DNA of 22,325 bases, from the NCBI GenBank assembly GCA_947627395.1, contig CANQVW010000011.1, positions 1-22,325 of the forward strand, given 5' to 3'. Both the position numbers and the translations under genes were made by a program. A model generated the notes under the pieces. It was not told where the DNA came from, searched no databases, and saw only the letters and a list, made by a program, of their open reading frames with translations. Shown here in pieces: positions 6,360 through 14,698 of the stretch; within the stretch, counting starts at the first letter, position 1; each line of letters starts with the position of its first letter. The DNA comes from an uncultured Bacilli bacterium. GTDB lineage: Bacteria; Bacillota_I; Bacilli_A; ML615J-28; CAG-698.

Positions 6360-9275
6360 TTATTTACGATAACGCTTGGTAATTAAAACAGCACTTAACA
6401 TTGAAACAACAAAGATAATGGCAACAATCATCCATGTAGTTTGAGTAGATATATTCGTATACAATAAACGAATACGATAAACAATAGCTGTATATTCCCC
6501 ATGAACAAAAGAATAAGTAAACATATTATTAATAAAATTAATCATGAATTTTGTTAATAATATTGTCAAACCACCGATAAACAACGTCATAACAAAATAA
6601 ATAATAAAATGAATTAAATACATATGAATAGGACGAACACCTAACATAGAAAGGCGAACGACAACGTCTTTTTCTCTACGTTCTTTTAAATAGATGAATC
6701 CAATTGAAATTAAACAAGCCACAATCATTAGAAATAGATACATACTACTTGCTATTTCTAAAGCATAATTTCCTGTATTTGTCGAAGGAGTACTATAGTA
6801 TAAAGAGAACAAATAATAAGGTGAAATATTTCCAATCGTTGTGTAATAAGATTCGTCTAAAGCAATTCGTTTTAATAAACTACTTTTCATATAAACACAT
6901 GTGGGATTATCAACGTTATCTACTTCTCCATAATTTATTCCATTAACGTAATAACACTTATCTTCTTTATTAACTTCACTATTTGGATATAAAGATACCA
7001 AACCTAAATAATCTACTTCAGCTAATGTTTCTCCTTTTCCTTCAACAAATTCTAAATAAGCACCAGGCATGATATCGATAGGAGTTAGACTATATCCTAC
7101 TTGATATAATTTTTCCATCAGCTCTTTTCTTTCTTTTCTGTTATATCCACTTAAATCAATTTTCCATTCTTGACTAGCTTCACGACAAAATCCTAAAAGT
7201 TCTTTATAAGCCTCATCACTGATATAAATTTGGACATCCTTAGATGAATTAGTTACCCCTGCAATCACAAATTCTTTTGTGTATACAGATTGACCAAAAT
7301 GGAATTGTAAAGAGATGACCTCCCCAGAAACATCTTGATATAATTCACGGATATTCTTTTGATAAGATTCATACTTCATTGGAAACATTTTAGTAAAAAT
7401 ATCGGAAGATATCATGATTTGATTTTTTTGTAATGTTGATGAAGTAGTCGATTTAAATTGAATACGATTATTTACATCTATATTTAAATTATCTTGATTT
7501 CCTGCCAAATTTCTTTCAGTAAAATCATATTGAGAACCAAATGTTGCAATAGAAAGATTATTTAAAGAAACATTTTCTTCATCTCGACTATCTTGAGATG
7601 TAATTTGAATCTGATTAAAAGAAAGATTTCCATAAAAGTGGTCATTTTCTTGATAAGATTCTAATGGTTCTTGTGTTACGATATATCCGTAAGGCTGAAA
7701 CATAACAGATCTCATGAACTCTTCGTTTCTTCCTTCATCTTGGTTTTTAAAATCTGATAAGATTAAATAATTACCGCTATTGATATCATATGTATAATAA
7801 TTTAATAATCCTGTATCAATAATTCCTGATATGATATATTGATGAACTTGATATCGGTAATAAAGTCCATCTTCACCGGATTCATACGAAAATCTTTTAG
7901 AGATTTTAGAGGAATCAATCGTATCATAGATTTCATCAATTTCAAAAAATTGACCAACTAAATCTTGTAAATTAAATTCTCCTTGTACTGTGTTTGCTAA
8001 ATATTCATAAGCAACAACATCTGTAACTAAAATTTCATTTTCTGTTTCTGGCAAATGTCCATAGGATAAATTATAGTTATAAGATTCATCATATATATAA
8101 TAACTATACTCTGTTGGTAAAATTCTATGCCATGAGCGAAGATCTCCTCCTGCCCTTACACGAATGAGTGGCGTTTGAGAAATTCCAGGAATAATTAAAT
8201 GATTTTCTTGAATTCCTTTTTGTACATGAGATAATGGATACTCTTTTAAAAATTCTTGTAAAAAGAAAGCATCATCTTGAGTTATCTCTTTTTCATATGG
8301 ATAAACATATTGAATGTAATCATACGGAGAAGCTGCTCCATTACTTTTTACAAGATAAAATTCATCCACATGATTTAATATTTGTGTATCAATCGCACGA
8401 TTCAAAGGAAACTCAACTTCATTGAATGTTCCATAATAATCATATTCATCTTTAACAAGTTGTTGTTCCCTTGCTAAATTCATAACCGTCATGGCTAATG
8501 TTAACAAAAGTACAATAAACAAATTAATCACTAAACCTCTTTTTAATTGATGAAAGAAAATAGGAAGTAAGGCAAATTTTTTTGTTTTTCTTTGAGGAAG
8601 TTCCTTTGCTTTCGTAGTAACTTCTTGATATACATGATCTTCAACAACTTCACCATCAACAAAACGAATCATTCTATCTGCATATAATTCAGCTTTTTTA
8701 ACATCATGGGTAACAATAATAACCAATTTATCTTTACTGATATCTTTAAACAACTGAAAAATTTTATGTGCATTTTTACTATCTAAAGCACTTGTGGGTT
8801 CATCAGCAAAAATAATTTTACAATTCTTAATTAAAGCACGAGCAATCGCAACTCTTTGCTTTTCTCCACCTGATAATGATTTTACTTTTTTATGTTCAAA
8901 TCCCTTTAACCCAACTCTTTCTAAAGCTTCATGAATGTCTGCTTTATTATTTTGGATATTTAAGCATAATTTCATGTTTTCTTCAACAGTTAAGAATTCA
9001 AACAATGAATTTTTTTGGAACACGAACGCTGACGTAAAGTTGCGGTAATCTGTAATTGTTCCATAAGATTGTTGACTCAAATCTAGTCCATCTACTGTAA
9101 CTGTACCTTCATAATCTAAATCCATTGCTCCAAGGATGTTTAGCAAAGTTGTTTTTCCACAACCGCTTTTTCCAACAATGATATTTAATCCAGTATCGCC
9201 GAATGTTAAATTTAAATCTGGGATGATGACTCTTCCTTTAACATAACTTTTCTGTAAATTTTTTATTTCTATCAT
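6360..9275 (-). CDS. ABC-FtsX fusion exporter (ATPase plus permease), large ectodomain
   Basis: A 971-residue protein with an N-terminal ATPase and a C-terminal FtsX/MacB-like permease. ATPase motifs: Walker A GKSGCGKTT (35-43), Q-loop Gln87, signature LSGGE (134-138), Walker B with Asp158/Glu159 and His190. A linker rich in Lys leads to one membrane helix (about 248-266), then an external domain of nearly 580 residues, then three closely spaced C-terminal helices in the last 110 residues. This is MacB/FtsX topology: such proteins act mechanically across the membrane rather than moving substrate through it. No periplasmic partner or sensor kinase lies nearby. It follows the 768-residue homologue by 8 bp and is surely cotranscribed, so the two may pair. 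The ribosome binding site is weak (TAGG), suggesting coupling. Substrate unknown; lipoprotein, antimicrobial-peptide or cell-wall functions are all possible. Confidence 0.9.
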   Translation of the reverse strand: MIEIKNLQKSYVKGRVIIPDLNLTFGDTGLNIIVGKSGCGKTTLLNILGAMDLDYEGTVTVDGLDLSQQSYGTITDYRNFTSAFVFQKNSLFEFLTVEENMKLCLNIQNNKADIHEALERVGLKGFEHKKVKSLSGGEKQRVAIARALIKNCKIIFADEPTSALDSKNAHKIFQLFKDISKDKLVIIVTHDVKKAELYADRMIRFVDGEVVEDHVYQEVTTKAKELPQRKTKKFALLPIFFHQLKRGLVINLFIVLLLTLAMTVMNLAREQQLVKDEYDYYGTFNEVEFPLNRAIDTQILNHVDEFYLVKSNGAASPYDYIQYVYPYEKEITQDDAFFLQEFLKEYPLSHVQKGIQENHLIIPGISQTPLIRVRAGGDLRSWHRILPTEYSYYIYDESYNYNLSYGHLPETENEILVTDVVAYEYLANTVQGEFNLQDLVGQFFEIDEIYDTIDSSKISKRFSYESGEDGLYYRYQVHQYIISGIIDTGLLNYYTYDINSGNYLILSDFKNQDEGRNEEFMRSVMFQPYGYIVTQEPLESYQENDHFYGNLSFNQIQITSQDSRDEENVSLNNLSIATFGSQYDFTERNLAGNQDNLNIDVNNRIQFKSTTSSTLQKNQIMISSDIFTKMFPMKYESYQKNIRELYQDVSGEVISLQFHFGQSVYTKEFVIAGVTNSSKDVQIYISDEAYKELLGFCREASQEWKIDLSGYNRKERKELMEKLYQVGYSLTPIDIMPGAYLEFVEGKGETLAEVDYLGLVSLYPNSEVNKEDKCYYVNGINYGEVDNVDNPTCVYMKSSLLKRIALDESYYTTIGNISPYYLFSLYYSTPSTNTGNYALEIASSMYLFLMIVACLISIGFIYLKERREKDVVVRLSMLGVRPIHMYLIHFIIYFVMTLFIGGLTILLTKFMINFINNMFTYSFVHGEYTAIVYRIRLLYTNISTQTTWMIVAIIFVVSMLSAVLITKRYRK

Positions 9276-9283
9276 GCTTATAC

Positions 9284-11590
9284 CTATAAGTCCTTAATAA
9301 TTTCAATTGGACTCTTTCTACAAATTGTTAATACCATGGTGATTAAACTAATAAACATCACTGCATAAATAATTGCATCCCATCCTAATATGCTACTCCA
9401 AGAAATGTAAAAGAATTGATATTCCATCACTTCTTGCGATGATGTATAAACAAAAGTGGTCATAATCCATGGGAAAATAAATTGTACTACCACTAACGAT
9501 AAGATGAAACCAACAATAACATAAAAAATGGTTTCTAATAAGTATGGAACAATAATAGGAAACTTACTAATACCAAAAGAATATTTAATTCCTATTTTTT
9601 TCTTTTCAGCATTCAAAGTCATAGAATTAATGATAACGGCAAAAACAACGATAATAATCAATAAAGTAATTAAAAATTCATACATAACAAACTTAGAACT
9701 ATCTGCCTTTGTCCATGTTGCTTTGGCATACGTAAAGGAAGGATTGACAACCTTTTCTGTTTTAATAATTTTATCGTAAAATATATTGTCCTTTTGAACT
9801 AAAATTCTACACATTGCCATTTTATCAACTCTAGTTCTAAAGTATTGATCTTTAACAATAACTGTTCCATCAATTCCATAGTTTGATAAATCTCTAAAAA
9901 TACCTGATGCATAAATAGATAAATAACGATTCCTTTGACCATAACTATTCATACAACTTAAAGAAAATGAATTTACTTTGATTTCATTTTCTTCCATAAT
10001 ATTTTGCCATAAATTTTGTGACAACATAGCACTACTACCGGATCCGCTACTAGACGTAAGTCTGCTTCCTTGTACAATAGAAACAGTTGGCGCAGCAGAT
10101 AATTTTTGTACCATAACTGTTGCTTCTTTAACCACTGGATCATCCCCTATATTTCGAGGCGTAACCGTATAATTAATTGTTTCAACAAAATAATTCATAT
10201 TAAGTTTAATGCCATTGTGATAACCAACAAAATTACTAATTACAGCATTATATAATTGCAAATTTTCTTGAAAAGCCATTTGAACCATTTGATCATTTAA
10301 ATTCTTATTTAAAAACTTTTCATAATCTGTATCCACAATTCCACAAATATCATAATATCTACCACCAATATTAATACGATCACCAATAACATATGGACGT
10401 CCAACATAATTTTCATAACAAGCACTCACATAATCAGTAATAGCCACTTCTGTAAGACTTACTGGGGCATGTCCTTCTTGATAATTTAGACGCTCATAAT
10501 CATCCGTAACGATATTTCGAATGACTGGAGCATAAAAACTATCTTCCAAATCCACTGAAGAATTGACTAATGGAACATAGGTGTTGTATATTTCCAAAAT
10601 ATTTTCTCCACCATATTTATCTAATAAATCCCCATAATCATCCACTGAATAATAAGTCGAATATCCTTTAATATTATCTGCTAATTCAATATAATTACTA
10701 CCATATTCATCTTGATATCGATGAAAACTAGTGGCAATATCAAAGAATGCATAACCACATAATACATTTCCAATAATTGGGATAAGAATTAGCATAATAA
10801 AAATGGCAATGCTTCTTGCTAAATTGCTACGAATAAAACGAAATGTAAATAATAATTGCTGTTTAAAAGTTATAATTGGTTTTGAAAAAGAAATTTTTTC
10901 TTTTACCATAGGTTCATTAATACTTGGATCCACTAGGTGATCATCCAATACCTTACCATCTTCAATTTCAATGATACGATCTCCATATTCATGTGCTGCA
11001 TCATCATCATGTGTGATAACAACAACTAGACGGTCTTGGCTAATTTCCTTTAATAAATCCATAACAATTCGAGTATTTTTAGAATCTAAGTTTCCAGTAG
11101 GTTCATCAGCAAGAATCATGGCAGAATTTTTCACTAGAGCACGAGCAATCGCAACTCTTTGCATTTGTCCTGAAGAAATTTGATCAACCTGTGAATATTT
11201 AATATCCTCAATATCCACTTTTTTAATGACTTCATCCACAATAGAAAAATCTTCTTGATGTAAAAATTCAAGAGGAAGTTTAATGTTTTCATATACATTT
11301 AAATCTTCAATTAAATTATAATCTTGGAAAATTAATCCAACATAAGAATTACGATATCCAAACAATTGTTTTTTATTACCATTGTATAAAGAAATATCAT
11401 CGATTATGACTTCTCCGGATGTCGGTACATCAACTCCTGACAACATATTCATTAAAGTGCTTTTCCCAGATCCACTAACTCCAACAATAAAGACCAAACC
11501 TTTTTGAGGAAAAACCAAATCAATATGATTTAATGCATGAATCAATTCATATTCTGTTTTGTAAGTTTTAGTAAGTTGTTTTATTTCCAT
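9284..11590 (-). CDS. ABC-FtsX fusion exporter, first gene of pair
   Basis: A 768-residue protein, same architecture as the next gene: ATPase (1-215), one membrane helix (about 260-283), an external domain of about 340 residues, and three C-terminal helices (about 630-655, 680-705 and 740-760). Motifs: Walker A GVSGSGKST (37-45), Gln89, signature ISSGQ (138-142), Walker B ADEPTGNLDS with Asp162/Glu163, His194. The second residue of the signature loop is Ser-Ser rather than Ser-Gly; the ATPase is otherwise intact. The external domain carries a Ser/Gly-rich stretch (SSSGSGSS). AGGAA lies about 10 bases upstream of the ATG and a textbook promoter precedes it. With four helices each, this protein and the 971-residue one could form an eight-helix heterodimer; a homodimer is equally allowed by the sequence. 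Confidence 0.9.
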   Translation of the reverse strand: MEIKQLTKTYKTEYELIHALNHIDLVFPQKGLVFIVGVSGSGKSTLMNMLSGVDVPTSGEVIIDDISLYNGNKKQLFGYRNSYVGLIFQDYNLIEDLNVYENIKLPLEFLHQEDFSIVDEVIKKVDIEDIKYSQVDQISSGQMQRVAIARALVKNSAMILADEPTGNLDSKNTRIVMDLLKEISQDRLVVVITHDDDAAHEYGDRIIEIEDGKVLDDHLVDPSINEPMVKEKISFSKPIITFKQQLLFTFRFIRSNLARSIAIFIMLILIPIIGNVLCGYAFFDIATSFHRYQDEYGSNYIELADNIKGYSTYYSVDDYGDLLDKYGGENILEIYNTYVPLVNSSVDLEDSFYAPVIRNIVTDDYERLNYQEGHAPVSLTEVAITDYVSACYENYVGRPYVIGDRINIGGRYYDICGIVDTDYEKFLNKNLNDQMVQMAFQENLQLYNAVISNFVGYHNGIKLNMNYFVETINYTVTPRNIGDDPVVKEATVMVQKLSAAPTVSIVQGSRLTSSSGSGSSAMLSQNLWQNIMEENEIKVNSFSLSCMNSYGQRNRYLSIYASGIFRDLSNYGIDGTVIVKDQYFRTRVDKMAMCRILVQKDNIFYDKIIKTEKVVNPSFTYAKATWTKADSSKFVMYEFLITLLIIIVVFAVIINSMTLNAEKKKIGIKYSFGISKFPIIVPYLLETIFYVIVGFILSLVVVQFIFPWIMTTFVYTSSQEVMEYQFFYISWSSILGWDAIIYAVMFISLITMVLTICRKSPIEIIKDL

Positions 11591-11620
11591 GATATTCTAT
11601 TCCTAACTTCAATATGGTTA

Positions 11621-11649
11621 ATTATATCATTTACATCTTAAAAAAGCAA
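11621..11649 (-). promoter_or_regulatory. Sigma-A promoter of the ABC-FtsX pair
   Basis: On the minus strand: -35 TTGCTT (11644-11649), a 17-base spacer, then -10 TATAAT (11621-11626) preceded by TGA, which also makes it an extended -10. Start of transcription is expected near 11614, about 24 bases before the ATG. Confidence 0.75.
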
Positions 11650-11673
11650 TAAAAAGATAGAATTAGGCAGAAC

Positions 11674-11714
11674 AAAAATAAAAAAGTTAATCCTATAAAA
11701 ATAGCATTAACTTT
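11674..11714 (-). terminator. Terminator of the amidase lipoprotein gene
   Basis: On the minus strand AAAGTTAAT (11706-11714) pairs with ATTAACTTT (11683-11691); an inner CTAT/ATAG pair tightens the loop. A U-rich tail (TTTTTTATTTTT) follows. It lies 11 bases after the stop codon. Confidence 0.8.
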
Positions 11715-11724
11715 ATAAATTCTT

Positions 11725-13743
11725 TTAATTCGTTTGTGGATAAACAGTGGAAGAATAATGATATGTTTTTACACCATTTGGTGTTGTTACTTCTACTGTA
11801 TATTTAACTTCTGTTGGTACTGTTACTTTTTTAATAATTTTACCTTCATTACTTAAAATAGATGGTGTTTCAGAAGTATATTTAATATCTAAATCACTTA
11901 AATTTATTAATATAAAATATTCAGCTTTCACAAGTTCCATGAATTCAGGGAAACGTTCTAAACGAATTAGAGATTGTGGACACATTTTACCTGAGAAGTT
12001 ACGGTGGTGCATTACACGATCGATTCCTAAGTCAAAATACACAAGTAAATGAGCAATTAAATTGGCTGTGTTTCTCATGACTTGATTATAATCTACGCCT
12101 TGATGAATACAAGTTTCAATTCCAATTCCATTACGGTTTCCACCTGTCATACTGATACGTCTATAAGTACTATTATAATAGGTACCTGACATCATATAAT
12201 TTCCATTTTCACCTGCATAAGTATAAATACCACTTTCGGTAATAATGGGTGGATTTGTTCCTGTAGATGGAGCTACAATTTTAGATTTTTTACCATTTAG
12301 GTAGAAGAATCCATCATTTCCAACTGTGATGGTTGGATTTGATCCCTCATATAAAACACCTGTATCAAAGAATTCAGCTGTTGTTGAACCATCACCAGCA
12401 TGCCATGCAACTTCATCTAGTGGGATATGTTGATATATACTTTTATCATCTACGGTAAAATTCCATGAAGTTTGACGGTTATCTGTATTGATAATTTCAT
12501 TCCATGCAGCTGCATCTTTTTCAATATCTCCTGTATCATGGAAGACAATATATTGAGTGGACGTTTTTTTCGCTGTACTTCTATTTCCAGAAGTCCAAGG
12601 AATAATACCATCATGAATTTCAAGTTGTTGGACATTATGATTATAGTCCCCTTCAGCATACGTTTTATGAATTTCTTGATCACTTGAAACAATAAATTGT
12701 GATGCTGCAATATCTTGTAAATAGAAATGAATATATCCTAAATCATCTTGCGTATAGCGAGTAACAGAGCCATCAAATGTTTTAAAATAAGTTTGGTGAA
12801 TTTCATCTTTATGTAAAAGATTTAAGACATATTGAACTGCTTCTTCATCGCCAAAAGTTCTTACATTTAGTTCAAATGTTCCTGTGACACCATTTAATTC
12901 AATGGTTGCAGTTAATGTAACTTGTTGATTCTTTAAAAGTGTGGCAATGACACCTTCATTGGTTACAATGTTTGGTGCTGATGATACCCAAGTGATAGAA
13001 ACTTGTTCTTGATCATCTGTTTTTGGTAAAGTGATATCATCTGTTATACAAGGTTCTTCAACATATCCTTTAAAAGTGTCTTCTAACCAATTTAAGGCAT
13101 GATCAATTCTTCCTTGATCATCTCTTCCTTGAACAACAACATTTTTTTCACCTGTAATGATAATTCCTGCTATGTCAATATGATAAGTTATAACAACATC
13201 TTTATTTTCTTTAGATTGTGTAATATATTTTCCTTCAGAACTTAATACTGTTGGATCAGAAATTTCATAAGTAATATAAGCAACATAACCATCACGATTA
13301 TAGGTTCTATCAACGGATGGCAAATCTACATCTTGGAATATAAAAGATGGAATTTGAGCTTCAATGATCTGTTTATATTCACTACTTGAATATTTCCCCT
13401 TTGTTTTAACGCTTTTTTGATAAGTTATATTTTCGTCTAATCCTACGATTTGGGCACTTAAAACAACTTCATCATCAAATAAGTTGCTTCGATACTGACC
13501 TTCGTCTGTAATACTTTGGGGGTTGGATGAACTCCAAATGAACACAACAAATGATGAATCTTCAAAGGTATAATCAATAGGTAAAGCAATATCTTCCGTA
13601 CACTCATTTGGAATTAATTGATCTAAATAAGCTGCTACGATTTCTTCATAATTTAGGGGGTCATTTTTTTGTTCTTCTTTTTTACATCCTGCAAGTACAA
13701 ATAAAGCCAAAAATCCTAAAAACAATAATTTTTTAATTTTCAT
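11725..13743 (-). CDS. Lipoprotein N-acetylmuramoyl-L-alanine amidase (Amidase_2) with atrophied Ig-like repeats
   Basis: A 672-residue surface lipoprotein that would cleave the muramoyl-alanine bond of peptidoglycan. The signal peptide has a LAGC lipobox with Cys20. Three Ig-like modules (about 45-116, 130-206, 230-295) share the ALP...I.W.SS.P..I...G pattern of the 'atrophied bacterial Ig' families; a fourth (about 610-668) follows the catalytic domain. The amidase domain (about 395-605) shows zinc and catalytic residues of the T7-lysozyme/PGRP fold: His402 in VFHDTGD, His448 in AWHAGDG, His579/580, Lys586 and Cys588 in HHRNFSGKMCP. Cys as third ligand is known in phage lysozyme and PGRP-type enzymes. 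Nearly 100 residues lie between AWHAGDG and the IGIE strand, which is a long insertion for the family. Start at 13743 has GAGGAG 6 bases upstream and a promoter just before it. Confidence 0.87.
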   Translation of the reverse strand: MKIKKLLFLGFLALFVLAGCKKEEQKNDPLNYEEIVAAYLDQLIPNECTEDIALPIDYTFEDSSFVVFIWSSSNPQSITDEGQYRSNLFDDEVVLSAQIVGLDENITYQKSVKTKGKYSSSEYKQIIEAQIPSFIFQDVDLPSVDRTYNRDGYVAYITYEISDPTVLSSEGKYITQSKENKDVVITYHIDIAGIIITGEKNVVVQGRDDQGRIDHALNWLEDTFKGYVEEPCITDDITLPKTDDQEQVSITWVSSAPNIVTNEGVIATLLKNQQVTLTATIELNGVTGTFELNVRTFGDEEAVQYVLNLLHKDEIHQTYFKTFDGSVTRYTQDDLGYIHFYLQDIAASQFIVSSDQEIHKTYAEGDYNHNVQQLEIHDGIIPWTSGNRSTAKKTSTQYIVFHDTGDIEKDAAAWNEIINTDNRQTSWNFTVDDKSIYQHIPLDEVAWHAGDGSTTAEFFDTGVLYEGSNPTITVGNDGFFYLNGKKSKIVAPSTGTNPPIITESGIYTYAGENGNYMMSGTYYNSTYRRISMTGGNRNGIGIETCIHQGVDYNQVMRNTANLIAHLLVYFDLGIDRVMHHRNFSGKMCPQSLIRLERFPEFMELVKAEYFILINLSDLDIKYTSETPSILSNEGKIIKKVTVPTEVKYTVEVTTPNGVKTYHYSSTVYPQTN

Positions 13744-13770
13744 AGAATTCTCCTCATTTCTATTTCGCTT

Positions 13771-13799
13771 ATTATAACATACTTTACTTAAAAAAACAA
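13771..13799 (-). promoter_or_regulatory. Sigma-A promoter of the amidase lipoprotein
   Basis: On the minus strand: -35 TTGTTT (13794-13799), 17-base spacer, -10 TATAAT (13771-13776), with TG one base before the -10. Its position rules out the longer reading frame that would start at 13815, since that ATG lies upstream of the predicted start site. Confidence 0.7.
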
Positions 13800-13816
13800 T
13801 AAAAAGAAAAAACAAT

Positions 13817-13837
13817 AAAAAAAGGGAATAATTCCCT
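13817..13837 (-). terminator. Terminator overlapping the stop codon of the Cys-cluster protein gene
   Basis: On the minus strand AGGGAA (13832-13837), loop TTA, TTCCCT (13823-13828) and a run of seven U. The first two bases of the 5' arm are the last two of the TAG stop (13836-13838), so the hairpin begins within the stop codon. Confidence 0.8.
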
Positions 13838-14399
13838 ATTTATTGTCTGAATTTTTTTGTTGATTTTTAATTTCAGTTTGTGACTTTTCATCAGTTGTTG
13901 CAACTTCTACTTTAGCTTGCATCTTTTCATCAGAAATTATAGCTTTTACTTCAGCTTGTTGTTTTACTTCGGGAGTTACTGCTTTTACCTCAGTTTGTTG
14001 TTTTACTTCGTCGGGTGCAACCTCTACTTCTTTTTGCTGTGTTGCTGGTTTACTTTCAATATTTTTTTGAACTTTTACTTTAGGTACTGTTCCATTTAAA
14101 TATGGACAATGTTTTAAAATATGTTTTTTTCTATAATAACATTTTCCCTTCGTAAAATAATCACAATGATAACATTGAGTGTTTTCAGTATTCAAACCAT
14201 TGACTTGAACAACTCCAACTCCTTTATTAATTTGACGAATAATTAAATTCATTTCTTCTAAAGCGGTTTTCATGGTAAAGAATGAACCTAATTCTTCTTT
14301 ATCATCATAATAAATCACAAAAAAAGCACCCTTTTCTTTAATGGTAATACTTTTATTCATGTACAAGATTTTAGATTTTTCCTTATTTGTAATGTACAT
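13836..14399 (-). CDS. Hypothetical protein with four-Cys cluster and charged repeat tail
   Basis: A 187-residue protein I do not recognise. Residues 1-70 look like a small alpha/beta domain (KGAFFVIYYDDKEELGSFF). Four cysteines follow at 76, 79, 87 and 98 (C-x2-C-x7-C-x10-C) among Lys, Tyr and His, which suggests a zinc or iron-sulfur site. Residues from about 128 on consist of degenerate 13-14-residue repeats (DEVKQQTEVKAVT, PEVKQQAEVKAII, DEKMQAKVEVATT, DEKSQTEIKNQQ), probably an extended charged helix or disordered tail. No signal peptide or membrane segment. The start is uncertain: the nearest ribosome-site-like run (AAGGG) is about 15 bases upstream, and a second ATG 13 codons in has no better one. 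A strong promoter lies 65 bp upstream. Confidence 0.7.
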   Translation of the reverse strand: MYITNKEKSKILYMNKSITIKEKGAFFVIYYDDKEELGSFFTMKTALEEMNLIIRQINKGVGVVQVNGLNTENTQCYHCDYFTKGKCYYRKKHILKHCPYLNGTVPKVKVQKNIESKPATQQKEVEVAPDEVKQQTEVKAVTPEVKQQAEVKAIISDEKMQAKVEVATTDEKSQTEIKNQQKNSDNK

Positions 14400-14463
14400 T
14401 GTTCTAATAATTTCCCTTCAAGTGAAGAGAAAAATCTCCTTCCCTTTTATTCTCTTTACTCTT

Positions 14464-14492
14464 ATTTTATTTTATTTTAAATCATTTGTCAA
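14464..14492 (-). promoter_or_regulatory. Sigma-A promoter of the Cys-cluster protein gene
   Basis: On the minus strand: consensus -35 TTGACA (14487-14492), 17-base spacer and -10 TAAAAT (14464-14469). The leader to the ATG would be about 58 bases. Confidence 0.75.
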
Positions 14493-14530
14493 TACATTTA
14501 AATGTTTATTTCCTAGTTTTAGACAAAAAA

Positions 14531-14642
14531 GAGTCCACCTTTAGTACCCATACCCACATACTAAGAAAGCTTAAGGCTGCTTCAATTACGACCTGACCTG
14601 GTTCACTTCTTAATATTGGATATAGGTAATAAAGATGAACTC
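14531..14642 (-). ncRNA. ffs: Signal recognition particle RNA, small bacterial type (4.5S-like)
   Basis: This is the RNA core of the SRP, which binds Ffh and guides ribosomes making membrane and secreted proteins. On the minus strand the diagnostic domain IV core is present: ACCAGGTCAGGTC, a GTAA tetraloop, then TTGAAGCAGCC. The ends pair over 18 positions (GAGTTCATCTTTATTACC with GGTACTAAAGGTGGACTC, one mismatch and a few G-U pairs), which sets the boundaries and gives 112 nt. The length shows the Alu-less form, not the 270-nt form of Bacillus subtilis. Six U follow immediately (14525-14530), acting as terminator tail. The tdk-tadA genes lie upstream; closeness of tadA and the SRP RNA gene is common in Firmicutes, here with one surface-protein gene between. 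Confidence 0.95.
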
Positions 14643-14652
14643 TAGTATAGAG

Positions 14653-14681
14653 ATTATATCATCTTTTATAGTGCAATGCAA
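14653..14681 (-). promoter_or_regulatory. Promoter of the SRP RNA gene
   Basis: On the minus strand: -35 TTGCAT (14676-14681), exact 17-base spacer, -10 TATAAT (14653-14658) with TGA before it (extended -10). Transcription should start near 14646, a few bases before the mature 5' end inferred from pairing. Confidence 0.85.
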
Positions 14682-14698
14682 GTATTTTTTCTTTTTTT

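Noticed and set aside
13744..13815. N-terminal extension of the amidase lipoprotein
   Set aside because: The predicted promoter -10 lies inside it, and the downstream ATG has GAGGAG and a proper lipoprotein signal sequence.
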